A stretch of 64,000 bases of DNA from Gammaproteobacteria bacterium (GTDB taxonomy: Bacteria > Pseudomonadota > Gammaproteobacteria > Enterobacterales > Kangiellaceae), in NCBI GenBank assembly GCA_013373375.1, contig JABXHY010000003.1, positions 1 through 64,000 of the forward strand, written 5' to 3'. Positions 38,074-45,930 of the stretch are shown piece after piece. The position numbers and the translations under genes were made by a program. The notes under the pieces are model-generated. The model worked only from the letters and a program-made list of their open reading frames with translations, did no database searches and was not told the DNA's origin. The stretch's first letter is position 1. Every line of letters begins with the position of its first letter.

Positions 38074-38299
38074 GTAAGCACCTGAAAAAACCAATGTATT
38101 GGACAGGTTAAAAGGTTTTTCCCTGACAGGTGACGGCGCTTTGTATTTAAATTACGCCGTTGCCTTTTCTTATCGAATCGCAGCGAAATTGATTAAGCTT
38201 TAAATATTATGTAATAAATTCGATAATAATGGACTAATCGATAAAGCTTGGTAGCAGGTTGTTGAGAAGCCGCAGTTCAATTTAATAGGGAAATCAATT

Positions 38300-39130
38300 T
38301 TGTCTCAATCTCACACATTTAATGTTTTATCTCTTTTGGAATCCAATAAAGTCGTTCAATTATTGAGTTACTCTTTGGTTGTTGCACTTTTGATTGTCTT
38401 GGTTAATTCATTCTCCGTATTGCCTGGAATTGGGAATTATTATCTTGGTGGTGCCTTGGTTACCACAGGCAGTATTGTAATGGTTTATTTTTTACTGAAT
38501 GTTGAAAAGTCGTCATTAGAGCTACTTGGGTTGCACTGGCGTCAAAAGCTTTTACATCATTCTGTTATGGGCCTCGGTATAGGTCTTTTAGTTATGGCCA
38601 TTATTTTTGGGGTTTTGTTATGGCTCAGTAATGTGAGTTACTTGCCTCTTCAAGATACTTCAGTGGCAAAGTTTTTATCTATTTCTATTCCCATTCTATT
38701 CGTACTAGCACTCATGGAAGAAGTGATATTTCGAGGGTATTTATTATTTAAACTCAAATCAATGGTGGGTACACGATTAGCCATTTATATCACAGCGATC
38801 GTTTTTGGTTTTTATCACGGCTTGGTTATACAGTCTTTAACGGGGCCCGCTGTTTGGGGAATTTTGTTCGCATTAATGGCCCTTTGGTCGAAAGGGTTAG
38901 CACTTCCAACATTATTTCATTTTGCGCTCAATTGGATGCAAGCCGTATTTGATTTGAAGCAAAAGTACACGCCAGGATTATTTGAGTTTGTCTTAATTGA
39001 ATCCTCATCAAAAATCGACGTCAATCATCTTGGATTGATCATTCAGGCTATTATGTTTTTCATCGCGGTTGTATTGGTTGAAATTTATTGCCGCAAAGAA
39101 GCTCGATTAATGCTAAAGGGCAGGTCTTAA
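38300..39130 (+). CDS. CPBP-family intramembrane metalloprotease
   Basis: 276 residues, about eight transmembrane segments. Motifs of the CAAX-protease/bacteriocin-processing family are present: EEVIFRGYL (Glu140, Glu141, Arg), FGFYHGL and LFHFALNW. The start is TTG at 38300 behind TAGGGAAATCAA. The family includes prenyl-protein proteases and immunity-like proteins; the role here is unknown. It follows the blaI-M56 pair by about 225 bases and could belong to the same regulon, but no operator copy is seen before it. Confidence 0.85.
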   Translation: MSQSHTFNVLSLLESNKVVQLLSYSLVVALLIVLVNSFSVLPGIGNYYLGGALVTTGSIVMVYFLLNVEKSSLELLGLHWRQKLLHHSVMGLGIGLLVMAIIFGVLLWLSNVSYLPLQDTSVAKFLSISIPILFVLALMEEVIFRGYLLFKLKSMVGTRLAIYITAIVFGFYHGLVIQSLTGPAVWGILFALMALWSKGLALPTLFHFALNWMQAVFDLKQKYTPGLFEFVLIESSSKIDVNHLGLIIQAIMFFIAVVLVEIYCRKEARLMLKGRS

Positions 39131-39192
39131 CTGTCATGCTAAACAACTGTCTCGCTAAACAACTGTCGCAATAAGCAATTGTCATAATAAGT
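39129..39192. repeat. 16-bp tandem repeat, four copies
   Basis: AACTGTCATGCTAAAC, AACTGTCTCGCTAAAC, AACTGTCGCAATAAGC, AATTGTCATAATAAGT, beginning at the last codon of the CPBP gene. Confidence 0.88.
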
Positions 39193-39261
39193 CATCGCTA
39201 AGTATTGATAAGCCGTTTATAATTTTTTAAATCATTAAAAAATATTGTATTTGGGATTTGT

Positions 39262-39873
39262 ATGTTGAAGATCCGAAAGCTTCACCGCTACCTTGGCTTA
39301 ATCATGTTGTTACCAATGATTTGTTGGGCAATAACCGGCACAATATTCTTTATAAAGCCGGGTTATAAAAACGCATACGAAATGTTAAAGGTAAAAACCT
39401 ATCCATTAGAACAGTCGATCACCATTCCTGAACATTCCAGTTGGCAAGAGGTTCGCGTTGTTAAGACAATTTTAGGATTGCATTTACTGGTTCGGTCGGA
39501 CGGTCCACAACAAAAAACGATGCACTTGAAAGCTGACACTTTAGAGCCTTGGCTGAAACCAAAGGAAGCCGATATTAAACGACTTATTGAAGACGCTTTT
39601 ACCGGTAATCAAGAGCGTTATGGTGTGATTGAGTCATTCGACGACAATACGGCTGTTACCAGCACTAAAGTCAGAGTTAATTTCAATTGGGATACACTGT
39701 CTTTAAGTCAAAAAGGTAATGATACCGATTTAATTAATTTGATTTATAAGGTTCATTATTTGCAGTGGACGCCTTGGGATGGTGTGAATCAGGTGCTCGG
39801 TGTGGTTGGTTTGCTTTTCTTGGTGACATTGTCGATACTGGGAATACGAATTTATCTCCGCGGTCGTCGCTAG
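39262..39873 (+). CDS. PepSY-associated membrane protein
   Basis: 203 residues. An N-terminal transmembrane helix with RKLHRYLGLIMLLPMICWAITGTIFFIKPGY is the PepSY_TM opening, followed by a periplasmic domain and a C-terminal helix (VLGVVGLLFLVTLSILGIRIYLRGRR) preceded by HYLQWTPWDG. Family members occur in iron uptake and reductase systems, but the small size and lack of such neighbours leave the role open. Confidence 0.8.
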   Translation: MLKIRKLHRYLGLIMLLPMICWAITGTIFFIKPGYKNAYEMLKVKTYPLEQSITIPEHSSWQEVRVVKTILGLHLLVRSDGPQQKTMHLKADTLEPWLKPKEADIKRLIEDAFTGNQERYGVIESFDDNTAVTSTKVRVNFNWDTLSLSQKGNDTDLINLIYKVHYLQWTPWDGVNQVLGVVGLLFLVTLSILGIRIYLRGRR

Positions 39874-40024
39874 GTTGTTTTGAAATTAAGACAAACCGAA
39901 TTTATAAAAGAGCTTTTAAAAAGCGATGTTGAAAAAAACGATAATTAGAAAAACTGTAGTTTAAAAACAAGCAGCTCGAATTGTAGTAACTCAAATAATC
40001 GTCAGGAATATAAAGGATAACATT

Positions 40025-40411
40025 TTGCAAAAAACTGTTGTGGGTTCAGTGCCCAAATCTATGAAGCACTATAAACTGGTATTGCCTGGCCATATGAATC
40101 ATCAAGGTTCTTTATTTGGCGGTAATCTTCTGAGCTGGATTGATGAAGTGGCTTATATGACGGCAAATCTCCATTTTCCTAATCACCGCTTTGTGACCAT
40201 TGCATTAGATAACGTCGAGTTTAAAAATCGCATCGACTGCGGTGAAATCATCTGTTTTACCGTCACACTTCAAAAACAGGGAAATACATCTTTAAACTAC
40301 TATATTGCGGTTTCAGGAACTCGAAGTAATGTTGAAGTCGTGTTATTTGAAACTACGATTACGTTTGTCAGTGTGGATGAGCATGGAGAGAAGTGTTCGT
40401 TAAGGACTTAA
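40025..40411 (+). CDS. acyl-CoA thioesterase, hotdog fold (YciA/BACH-like)
   Basis: 128 residues. The single hotdog domain has MNHQGSLFGGNLLSWIDEVAYMTA, the conserved Asn/Gly...Asp catalytic segment of the BACH/YciA group, and the strand VTIALDNVEFKNRIDCGE. It hydrolyses acyl-CoA to free acid and CoA. The start is TTG at 40025 with AAGGA at good spacing; ATG in KSMKHYK is possible but would shorten the domain. The gene downstream begins 29 bases later and may be cotranscribed. Confidence 0.88.
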   Translation: MQKTVVGSVPKSMKHYKLVLPGHMNHQGSLFGGNLLSWIDEVAYMTANLHFPNHRFVTIALDNVEFKNRIDCGEIICFTVTLQKQGNTSLNYYIAVSGTRSNVEVVLFETTITFVSVDEHGEKCSLRT

Positions 40412-40440
40412 TAGAATTTGATTTTACTTGGTAGGTTATT

Positions 40441-40989
40441 ATGACTATTTTTTTGAAATTAAAATCATGGCAAGTGTTTTGTATCCTTGTTTTAATGCCA
40501 GCAACGCTTCAAATCATATTAATGCCAAAGGTTGAGCCAGGAATGCCAATACCGCTGAATGTTTTTCAAACAACATTCCCAATTTTAATGATCGTATTCA
40601 TTACTTGTTTTATGAGTTGGTTTTGGAGCATCGGCACTGGTATCAATAAGCTAATCAATGTGGATATTCGACCTAAGGTTAGTAAATTTGAACTGTCTAT
40701 TTATTATTCAGTCAGCTATATGTTCGTTGTTACTCTGTTAATTGCATTTGTATTAGATTTATCACAACCAACTGGATATGAATCGCTGATAATTCCATTC
40801 CACTTATTGGCCATGTTTAGTGTGTTTTACTGTGTATATTTTATTGCGAAAAACTTGGCAATGGCTGAGAAAAATGAAAGATTAACATTCACAGACTTTG
40901 CGGGGACTTTCTTCTTGATCTGGTTTTATCCCGTAGGAATATGGTTTGTGCAACCAAGAGTTAATAAGCTTGTTAAACATAATTCTTAG
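40441..40989 (+). CDS. four-helix membrane protein, unknown function
   Basis: 182 residues with four hydrophobic segments (QVFCILVLMPATLQIILM, TTFPILMIVFITCFMSWFW, YYSVSYMFVVTLLIAFVL, LIIPFHLLAMFSVFYCVYFIA) and a soluble C-terminal part including FAGTFFLIWFYPVGIWFVQPRVN. I recall this FYPVGIWFIQPRVN ending in uncharacterised membrane proteins of marine bacteria but know no function. AGGTTATT precedes ATG. Confidence 0.7.
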   Translation: MTIFLKLKSWQVFCILVLMPATLQIILMPKVEPGMPIPLNVFQTTFPILMIVFITCFMSWFWSIGTGINKLINVDIRPKVSKFELSIYYSVSYMFVVTLLIAFVLDLSQPTGYESLIIPFHLLAMFSVFYCVYFIAKNLAMAEKNERLTFTDFAGTFFLIWFYPVGIWFVQPRVNKLVKHNS

Positions 40990-41137
40990 TAAAGAACCCC
41001 TAGGTTTTTTACATCTATTTAATCAACGTTAGAAATACAAAAGGCATAAAGTTTCATCTGAAACGGTTGGTTTTTACGTACTAAGTATTACTCGAATAAT
41101 AAAGTATTTTTTTATAATACGAACTATAGGAGCAATC

Positions 41138-41809
41138 ATGTCTAAAGTTATGTTAATTACTGGAGCATCCAGTGGAATAGGTGAAGCGACCGCTCGCAAA
41201 GCGGCGGAAGAGGGTTTGAAGGTTATTCTTACCGCACGCAGCGAAGATAAACTGAATAAATTGGTTTCGGAGATTGGTGATAATGCAATTGCGATTCCTG
41301 CGGATATTACTGACTATGATGCTCTTGCCAAAGTTGTCGATGAAGGGATAAAAAAATTCGGCAAGCTCGACGTGGTTTACGCTAACGCCGGTATGGGGAG
41401 TTTTTCTCCTGGTACAGAAAATGGTGAACCAGAAGAGTGGAAAAAAGTAATCGATCTTAATATAAATGCGCTTCTCTACACCGCAAAACTCACCTTGCCT
41501 CATCTGCGAAAAACCACGGGACATTTTCTGATGACCGGGTCTGCCGCGGGACGTATTACATTAAAAGGTTCCATTTATGGCGCAACCAAATGGTTTGTTC
41601 ATGGGTTCGGTCAAAATCTTGCAGAAGAAATGAAAGAGTGGAATGGACGCTGTACTGTTATTGCACCTGGTATGGTGAATACGCCCTTTTTCGATGAACC
41701 TCATCCAGATAAGTTAGATCCTAAAGATGTTGCAGATGCCGTTATGTATGCCGTGAATGCTAATCCGAGAAATTCTGTACGAGAAGTGTATTTAATGCCG
41801 GCAAATTAA
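41138..41809 (+). CDS. short-chain dehydrogenase/reductase (SDR)
   Basis: 223 residues. Classical SDR: TGASSGIG cofactor motif (8-15), ADIT, NAG in YANAGMG, and catalytic Ser in MTGSAAG with YGATK (Tyr and Lys). The ARSEDKL after the second strand suggests NADP(H). The gene is monocistronic, with AGGAG before ATG. Substrate unknown. Confidence 0.92.
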   Translation: MSKVMLITGASSGIGEATARKAAEEGLKVILTARSEDKLNKLVSEIGDNAIAIPADITDYDALAKVVDEGIKKFGKLDVVYANAGMGSFSPGTENGEPEEWKKVIDLNINALLYTAKLTLPHLRKTTGHFLMTGSAAGRITLKGSIYGATKWFVHGFGQNLAEEMKEWNGRCTVIAPGMVNTPFFDEPHPDKLDPKDVADAVMYAVNANPRNSVREVYLMPAN

Positions 41810-41934
41810 CGTCGGCTTTAAAATTAAATTAGATCTGTACTAATGCTCAAGAGTTACATTATTCGCACACGAATTCTTGTTTGCAGTTCATCCAAGAGCA
41901 CTCCGAGTCCAGTTTTTTCATGTGTTTAAAATAA

Positions 41935-41950
41935 GCTCCCTTAGGGGAGC
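41935..41950. terminator. hairpin after the SDR gene
   Basis: GCTCCC TTAG GGGAGC; on the minus strand it is followed by TTATTTT, on the plus strand by ACTTTAAA. It lies in the 371-base gap (41810-42180) before the cassette array, which otherwise shows no gene. Confidence 0.4.
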
Positions 41951-42180
41951 ACTTTAAACTTAATTACCATTCAAACGATTCGTTAAATCGAGTTTTTTTC
42001 GTATATATGTCTGTGGATAAGTCATTAACTAGTTGAATTTATTGAGAATACACTGGCGCACATAATGGGATCTTATGCTATTGAGCGATCTATACAGCAT
42101 TATCGAAAAATTTGAGTTTTGCTCTAGTACTTGTTGCGAAAGGGCTGTAGGCTATTCAGTATGAAAAGTGAGCGGTTTAT

Positions 42181-42624
42181 TTGCGCTCGAATGAATATAA
42201 TATACTGTTATCTCTTCAAGTAGGAAATACATTGGAAGCCGAAGAATTACATTTCGCAGTTCAGGATCAAGACAAGGAACTTGTCGAGTCACTTCTAAAG
42301 AGAGGTGCCTCTCCAAATACCTTTGATGAAATAAGTAAGACTCCGCTTCACTATGCTTGTGAACTTGAGGATTATTCGATTATCCGCGTGCTTCTAGAAA
42401 ATGGAGCTGATATTAATGCTCAGAATATTGAGACTGATAATCAGCATACAGCTATAGGTTACGTCGCAGACAGCGCAAGTGCAGAGTTGATTGAATATTT
42501 ACTTGATATGGGAGCTGATCCAAACCTGCGAGGATGGATGGGGCTAAATGCGATTGATAAAGCGAAACAAAGAACGGACGCTGAGAAAAAAGAAGTCCTA
42601 GCTTTACTTGAGCAAAAGAGATAA
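42181..42624 (+). CDS. cassette gene 1: ankyrin-repeat protein
   Basis: Up to 147 residues with three to four ankyrin repeats (ELHFAVQDQDKELVESLLKRGASPNTFD, TPLHYACELEDYSIIRVLLENGADINAQN, LIEYLLDMGADPNLRG). Such small ankyrin proteins are frequent integron-cassette cargo and often act as binding or immunity proteins. The start is uncertain: TTG 42181 opens the frame, while TTG 42232 has AGGA six bases upstream and begins MEAEELHFAVQ. First gene of the cassette run; an attC-like site begins at its stop. Confidence 0.8.
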   Translation: MRSNEYNILLSLQVGNTLEAEELHFAVQDQDKELVESLLKRGASPNTFDEISKTPLHYACELEDYSIIRVLLENGADINAQNIETDNQHTAIGYVADSASAELIEYLLDMGADPNLRGWMGLNAIDKAKQRTDAEKKEVLALLEQKR

Positions 42625-42683
42625 CAAGGATTAGAAATGGATTCGGCTAAAAGACAGCCTCACAATTTAAATAAGCGTTAAAC
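42619..42683 (+). other. attC-like recombination site 1
   Basis: Starts at GATAAC overlapping the ankyrin stop and ends with GCGTTAAAC, which matches the GTTRRRY core. Inner arms ATTAGAAATGG and CACAATTTAAAT pair imperfectly, with a GGCT/AGCC tip. Spacing of about 65 bp is typical of attC. Confidence 0.6.
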
Positions 42684-42702
42684 GTAATAAATCGAGTTCA
42701 TC

Positions 42703-43209
42703 GTGAAAAATTGCAAGTGTGAAGACTTCGAAGATTTAGAGATGCTCCGCAAGGTAATCTCGAAGCGCATAAAAGAAACTAAGAAGCTTAAGAAGGCTTT
42801 AAAGTTGCTCTCGAAGTCAGATGATGGAGAGCACGTGCTAATGGAATGTGAAAGCTGCGGTCAATATTGGCAAGGTAGTCGCGCTTGGAATTGGGGCAAT
42901 GATCTTTATCTTTTCCATGTCCCGAAAATCACAACCGAAGATTGGCAGCAAGAGGTTTACGTACAACCAGATGAGTTACTAATTTATGTGGCTTCTTTGC
43001 AAGGAATATTAAGTCAAGGCAACTTCGAACCAAAAAATGAGCCTTGCAGGGTAGTAGGCTGTGATAATCCAGCAATAAAAGGTCTGGTTAATTGTTTAGA
43101 GCATCACGTTCAAAACCTACAAAAAATAAACCAGTTACCACAAAACCCAAATGGCCGTTGGTTCCCTCCGTATTTGGCGGAGAACTTCAAACCAACGTTT
43201 AACAAGTAG
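42703..43209 (+). CDS. cassette gene 2: Cys-rich protein, unknown function
   Basis: 168 residues, start GTG 42703. Cysteine groups CKC (4-6), CESCGQYW (about 49-56), CRVVGC (about 116) and a later CLEHH suggest zinc binding. No catalytic motif is known to me. The last codons and stop lie inside the following attC, a usual cassette arrangement. No clear ribosome binding site. Confidence 0.7.
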   Translation: MKNCKCEDFEDLEMLRKVISKRIKETKKLKKALKLLSKSDDGEHVLMECESCGQYWQGSRAWNWGNDLYLFHVPKITTEDWQQEVYVQPDELLIYVASLQGILSQGNFEPKNEPCRVVGCDNPAIKGLVNCLEHHVQNLQKINQLPQNPNGRWFPPYLAENFKPTFNK

Positions 43210-43297
43210 CTCCACCGGATTTGGTAACTTATGTCACCATTTTTGCGGCGCGAAAAAGCCGCCAAAGTCACCAAACGCGGTAAGCTAGGCGTTAGCA
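43197..43297 (+). other. attC recombination site 2 (long stem)
   Basis: Begins GTTTAAC (a match to RYYYAAC) and ends GCGTTAGCA. The 101-bp site folds into an almost continuous hairpin: TAGCT/AGCTA, ACCG/CGGT, TTTGGT/ACCAAA, ACTT/AAGT and GCGGC/GCCGC, with single extrahelical bases as expected of integron sites. Confidence 0.85.
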
Positions 43298-43299
43298 TC

Positions 43300-43758
43300 A
43301 TGAATATGAAATATTTAACTTTAGCATTTCTTTTATCTTTCTCAGAAACTCTTTTAAGTACGGATTTCAATCTTCCTGATAATGGAAGCTTTACAATTAA
43401 GAAAAGTACGCATCCTGAGATAACTGAATTTGAGGGTGTTGCAGTAGTTTCTGGAACTTACATTTTCAAATGGGAGCACGACCATGGTGGTGAATATTTA
43501 AGTTTGAAATTGAAATTAGACGAAAAATCGAAATCGCATCTTCCGAGTTATAAAGATCATGAAATTAGAGTTTTAACTCTAAGTAAGCCAGAATACCTCG
43601 CAAGTAAACTACTTTCTAAAGAAGTAGAAGGCAAGTTATTGAGTCAATCTTTGGCTGAGTTATCTGGTTATGCAAAGTTAAAAGTAGCGAACCTATCCTC
43701 TGCTGTTGATTGTAATGTTAGGTGGTATATGGTCGATGTTATTAAAGTATTTGAATAG
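43300..43758 (+). CDS. cassette gene 3: exported protein, unknown function
   Basis: 152 residues. Signal peptide (NMKYLTLAFLLSFSETLLSTDF). The mature part is beta-rich (EFEGVAVVSGTYIFKWEHDHGGEYLSLKLKLD) with a single Cys late (VDCNVRWYMVDV). ATG 43300 lies just after the attC 2 core, so the upstream frame from 43231, which crosses the attC, is rejected. No family recognised. Confidence 0.7.
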   Translation: MNMKYLTLAFLLSFSETLLSTDFNLPDNGSFTIKKSTHPEITEFEGVAVVSGTYIFKWEHDHGGEYLSLKLKLDEKSKSHLPSYKDHEIRVLTLSKPEYLASKLLSKEVEGKLLSQSLAELSGYAKLKVANLSSAVDCNVRWYMVDVIKVFE

Positions 43759-43763
43759 TATAA

Positions 43764-43841
43764 TGCTAACAATAAACTTTTGCGCGACATTGAACCTCTC
43801 ATTTCAATCGCAATCCAATGCCGCAAAGTAAAGCGTTATAG
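43764..43841 (+). other. attC recombination site 3
   Basis: GCTAAC ... GCGTTATAG. Arms ACTTTTGCG / CGCAAAGT and CATTG / CAATG form the imperfect stem; 78 bp. Confidence 0.75.
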
Positions 43842-43858
43842 CTGTAAAGAAACAAACT

Positions 43859-44143
43859 ATGAATAAACTTGATACCGAACTTTTAGAAAATGTATTTGAC
43901 TCATTGGATAGACTGTTTGATCGTGAAACTAAAGCAATCGACGTATATGCTTTGTTACTTTCAACGCAGCATGCATTATCAAATGATGACTCATGTCCTA
44001 AATTAGATAAATATGTTCGTGATCTAAATTCAGTGGTATCTAGTGGCGAATCATCGGAAAAGCAGCGAGAGCAAGCTTTGGATATTACAAATAGTTTAAG
44101 AGCTATTTTAAATGACAATTTATCAGCGAATTTAAAGCTATAA
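43859..44143 (+). CDS. cassette gene 4: small helical protein
   Basis: 94 residues, predicted mostly helical (LDTELLENVFDSLDRLFDRETKAIDVYALLLSTQHAL). No signal peptide or known motif; small acidic proteins of this type in cassettes are sometimes immunity proteins, which is only a guess. Starts 18 bases after the attC 3 core; its stop overlaps attC 4. A minus-strand frame over the same bases is a shadow. Confidence 0.65.
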   Translation: MNKLDTELLENVFDSLDRLFDRETKAIDVYALLLSTQHALSNDDSCPKLDKYVRDLNSVVSSGESSEKQREQALDITNSLRAILNDNLSANLKL

Positions 44144-44200
44144 CCAATCGTTGGAAATCAAAATGTCAAAAGATGCATTTGATTCAACTAGGCGTTATGT
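44138..44200 (+). other. attC recombination site 4
   Basis: CTATAAC ... GGCGTTATGT. GTTG-AATCAAA-TG pairs with CATTTGATTCAAC with bulged bases; outer ATAAC/GTTAT also pair. 63 bp. Confidence 0.78.
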
Positions 44201-44210
44201 GTAAAAACTT

Positions 44211-44717
44211 ATGACCTATATTGATTTTAAAAATTATTCAAACGACGAGTTAAGGGAGGCAATGTCTTCAATTGATGCCGTGGCTTACCCTGAAAATCAT
44301 AAACGATTGCTTGCTGAAATCGAGGGTAGAAAAGAATCTTTTGCTGTGAGTGAAGACGCAACAATTGACGATAACAACACAGAACAATATTTATGCCCAA
44401 ACTGTAATACAATATTGAGTAAGAGAACTATAAACAGGTTAAGGTATCTTGTTTTCGGTGTTAGACCTGTAAAATGCGAAAAGTGTGAAAATCTAATTCA
44501 GTGGTCACAGCCGGTTCGGAAAAAGCTGATTTATCTTGGGGCTATTACTAATTTAGGTATCATATTAGGAACATACTCATTTCTAGGTTGGCTCGGCTAT
44601 GTGCCGGTTTTTGGAGGCCATGACTATATGCTAGGCACTAGTTTGATTCTTATAGGAATTACTAGCACTTCGAGTGTTACTAAAAATGCAAAAGTTGTAT
44701 TGGCAAATAGAACATAA
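44211..44717 (+). CDS. cassette gene 5: zinc-ribbon membrane protein
   Basis: 168 residues. A soluble N-terminus, then a zinc-ribbon-like CPNCN ... CEKCEN (about 63-91), then two hydrophobic segments (LIYLGAITNLGIILGTYSFLGWLGYV and LGTSLILIGITSTS). Architecture suggests a membrane protein with a cytoplasmic zinc ribbon. No known function. Starts 10 bases after the attC 4 core. Confidence 0.7.
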   Translation: MTYIDFKNYSNDELREAMSSIDAVAYPENHKRLLAEIEGRKESFAVSEDATIDDNNTEQYLCPNCNTILSKRTINRLRYLVFGVRPVKCEKCENLIQWSQPVRKKLIYLGAITNLGIILGTYSFLGWLGYVPVFGGHDYMLGTSLILIGITSTSSVTKNAKVVLANRT

Positions 44718-44768
44718 CAAGAGTCAGGAGTATAGCTCGTGCCTCGCAAACTCAGACAAGCGCTATGC
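44712..44768 (+). other. attC-like site 5 (degenerate)
   Basis: ACATAAC ... AAGCGCTATGC. The core reads GCGCTATG instead of GCGTTATG, and the inner arms (GTCAGGAGT / AACTCAGAC) pair only partly. Confidence 0.5.
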
Positions 44769-44777
44769 CTACGAAAA

Positions 44778-45254
44778 ATGAAAAGAAACCTTACCGATAT
44801 TGAAGCGTCTGTTCTTTATTACTTGTTGGAGAAATTGGAACTTAGTCATAAAGACTTTACTCTTTGGGCGTACTCTCAATATGAAGATGACGGAGCGCTA
44901 CCGTGGATTGAAGAAGCTGCTTTAACAATAGATTTGAGCGAGGCTAAGGACTTGCTCCGCAGAGAGTTTCATATATGTTACGAAATGGATAGTGAGTTTC
45001 TTGCAGGAGAAATTGCGAGCAAATTTAATTCAGGTGAAATAACTGACTATGAAGCCGTAAATAGGCTATTCGATTTTTGTTCACAAGCTCATTGGTCGAA
45101 AGCAGAACAAGAAAAAATCTATATAATGGAAGACTATTATGGGTGGCATGAAAATCCAAGCTCAGTAGTCGTTCCAATGTTGAAAGAAATTCTATCTGAG
45201 TGCGAAATATTGTACAAAGACAGAATGAAGATATTCGAACTAACTGAGACATAA
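44778..45254 (+). CDS. cassette gene 6: soluble protein, unknown function
   Basis: 158 residues from ATG 44778; the frame opens earlier at 44739 but that part lies in the attC-like site. Helical, acidic, with GEIASKFNSGEITDYEAVNRLFDFCSQ and YYGWHENPSSVVVPMLKEILSE. Small cassette proteins of this kind (DUF2247-like in style) are often immunity proteins; I cannot confirm the family. Confidence 0.65.
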   Translation: MKRNLTDIEASVLYYLLEKLELSHKDFTLWAYSQYEDDGALPWIEEAALTIDLSEAKDLLRREFHICYEMDSEFLAGEIASKFNSGEITDYEAVNRLFDFCSQAHWSKAEQEKIYIMEDYYGWHENPSSVVVPMLKEILSECEILYKDRMKIFELTET

Positions 45255-45302
45255 TGAAAAAATGCACGCGATTAACAACATTCGTGTAATTTGAACGTAA
45301 CC
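45249..45302 (+). other. attC-like site 6 (weak)
   Basis: At the stop of cassette gene 6. AAAT-G-CACG and CGTG-T-AATTT form a stem, but the terminal core GAACGTAACC departs from GTTRRRY. It may be a decayed attC. Confidence 0.35.
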
Positions 45303-45316
45303 AAACAGAGTAACCT

Positions 45317-45640
45317 ATGAAGCACTACTTAATTATACTTTTTCTACTTTCCAGTAATCTTTATGCCGCAGATTTCAATAATAGCGACACAATGTTGATT
45401 TCTCATATAAAGAGCACCGACTATATCTTTACCTCTGCTCTTGGCGCCTGCACCGAAGAGCAACTAAAACGTAAAAGAGTTGAAGACAGTAATGTATTTG
45501 AATACTTGGCAACTTGTAAGGCAAAAGCAGCAAAGGTAAGTGATTGTCCAGAATATGCAGTCGTTGCGAAAGGAACCGTAGACTCTCCAAGTTGGGCAAC
45601 CGTTCGCAGCTGGTCACTAGAGTTGAAGTGCTATGGTTAA
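45317..45640 (+). CDS. cassette gene 7: small exported protein
   Basis: 107 residues. Signal peptide (KHYLIILFLLSSNLYAADF). The mature part carries four cysteines (GAC, ATC, SDC, LKC) that may form disulfides. No domain known. ATG follows ACAGAGTAACCT. After the stop, AGTAAC/GTTACT (45649-45667) makes a short hairpin that may be a degraded last attC. Confidence 0.65.
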   Translation: MKHYLIILFLLSSNLYAADFNNSDTMLISHIKSTDYIFTSALGACTEEQLKRKRVEDSNVFEYLATCKAKAAKVSDCPEYAVVAKGTVDSPSWATVRSWSLELKCYG

Positions 45641-45930
45641 CATAGGCAAGTAACGGGCTTAGTTACTAGCATTCGGTCTCTGTTTTGTGTATTTGAAATG
45701 CAAAACAAAAAGTGTGGAAAAGTTTACTGAGTTGAAAGAGCGTGATTTTTATTTCAAATTATTTTATTTCAAGTCATTTTAATTCAAACCAATTTATTAT
45801 TATCACCGTCTAATGCAGTTTGTGTCTGGTAGAAACCAGTTCTAGAAAGTGAGAGAAGGCCTTTTCTACCGCTTTGGCTGAAAAACATTCTTGCTTTAAT
45901 GTATAACAATACAATTAAAAGGATGTGTTC

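Noticed and set aside
38300-39130. CPBP protease considered an abortive-infection gene paired with the BlaI system.
   Set aside because: The family is broad, no operator copy lies before it, and no defence neighbours are present.
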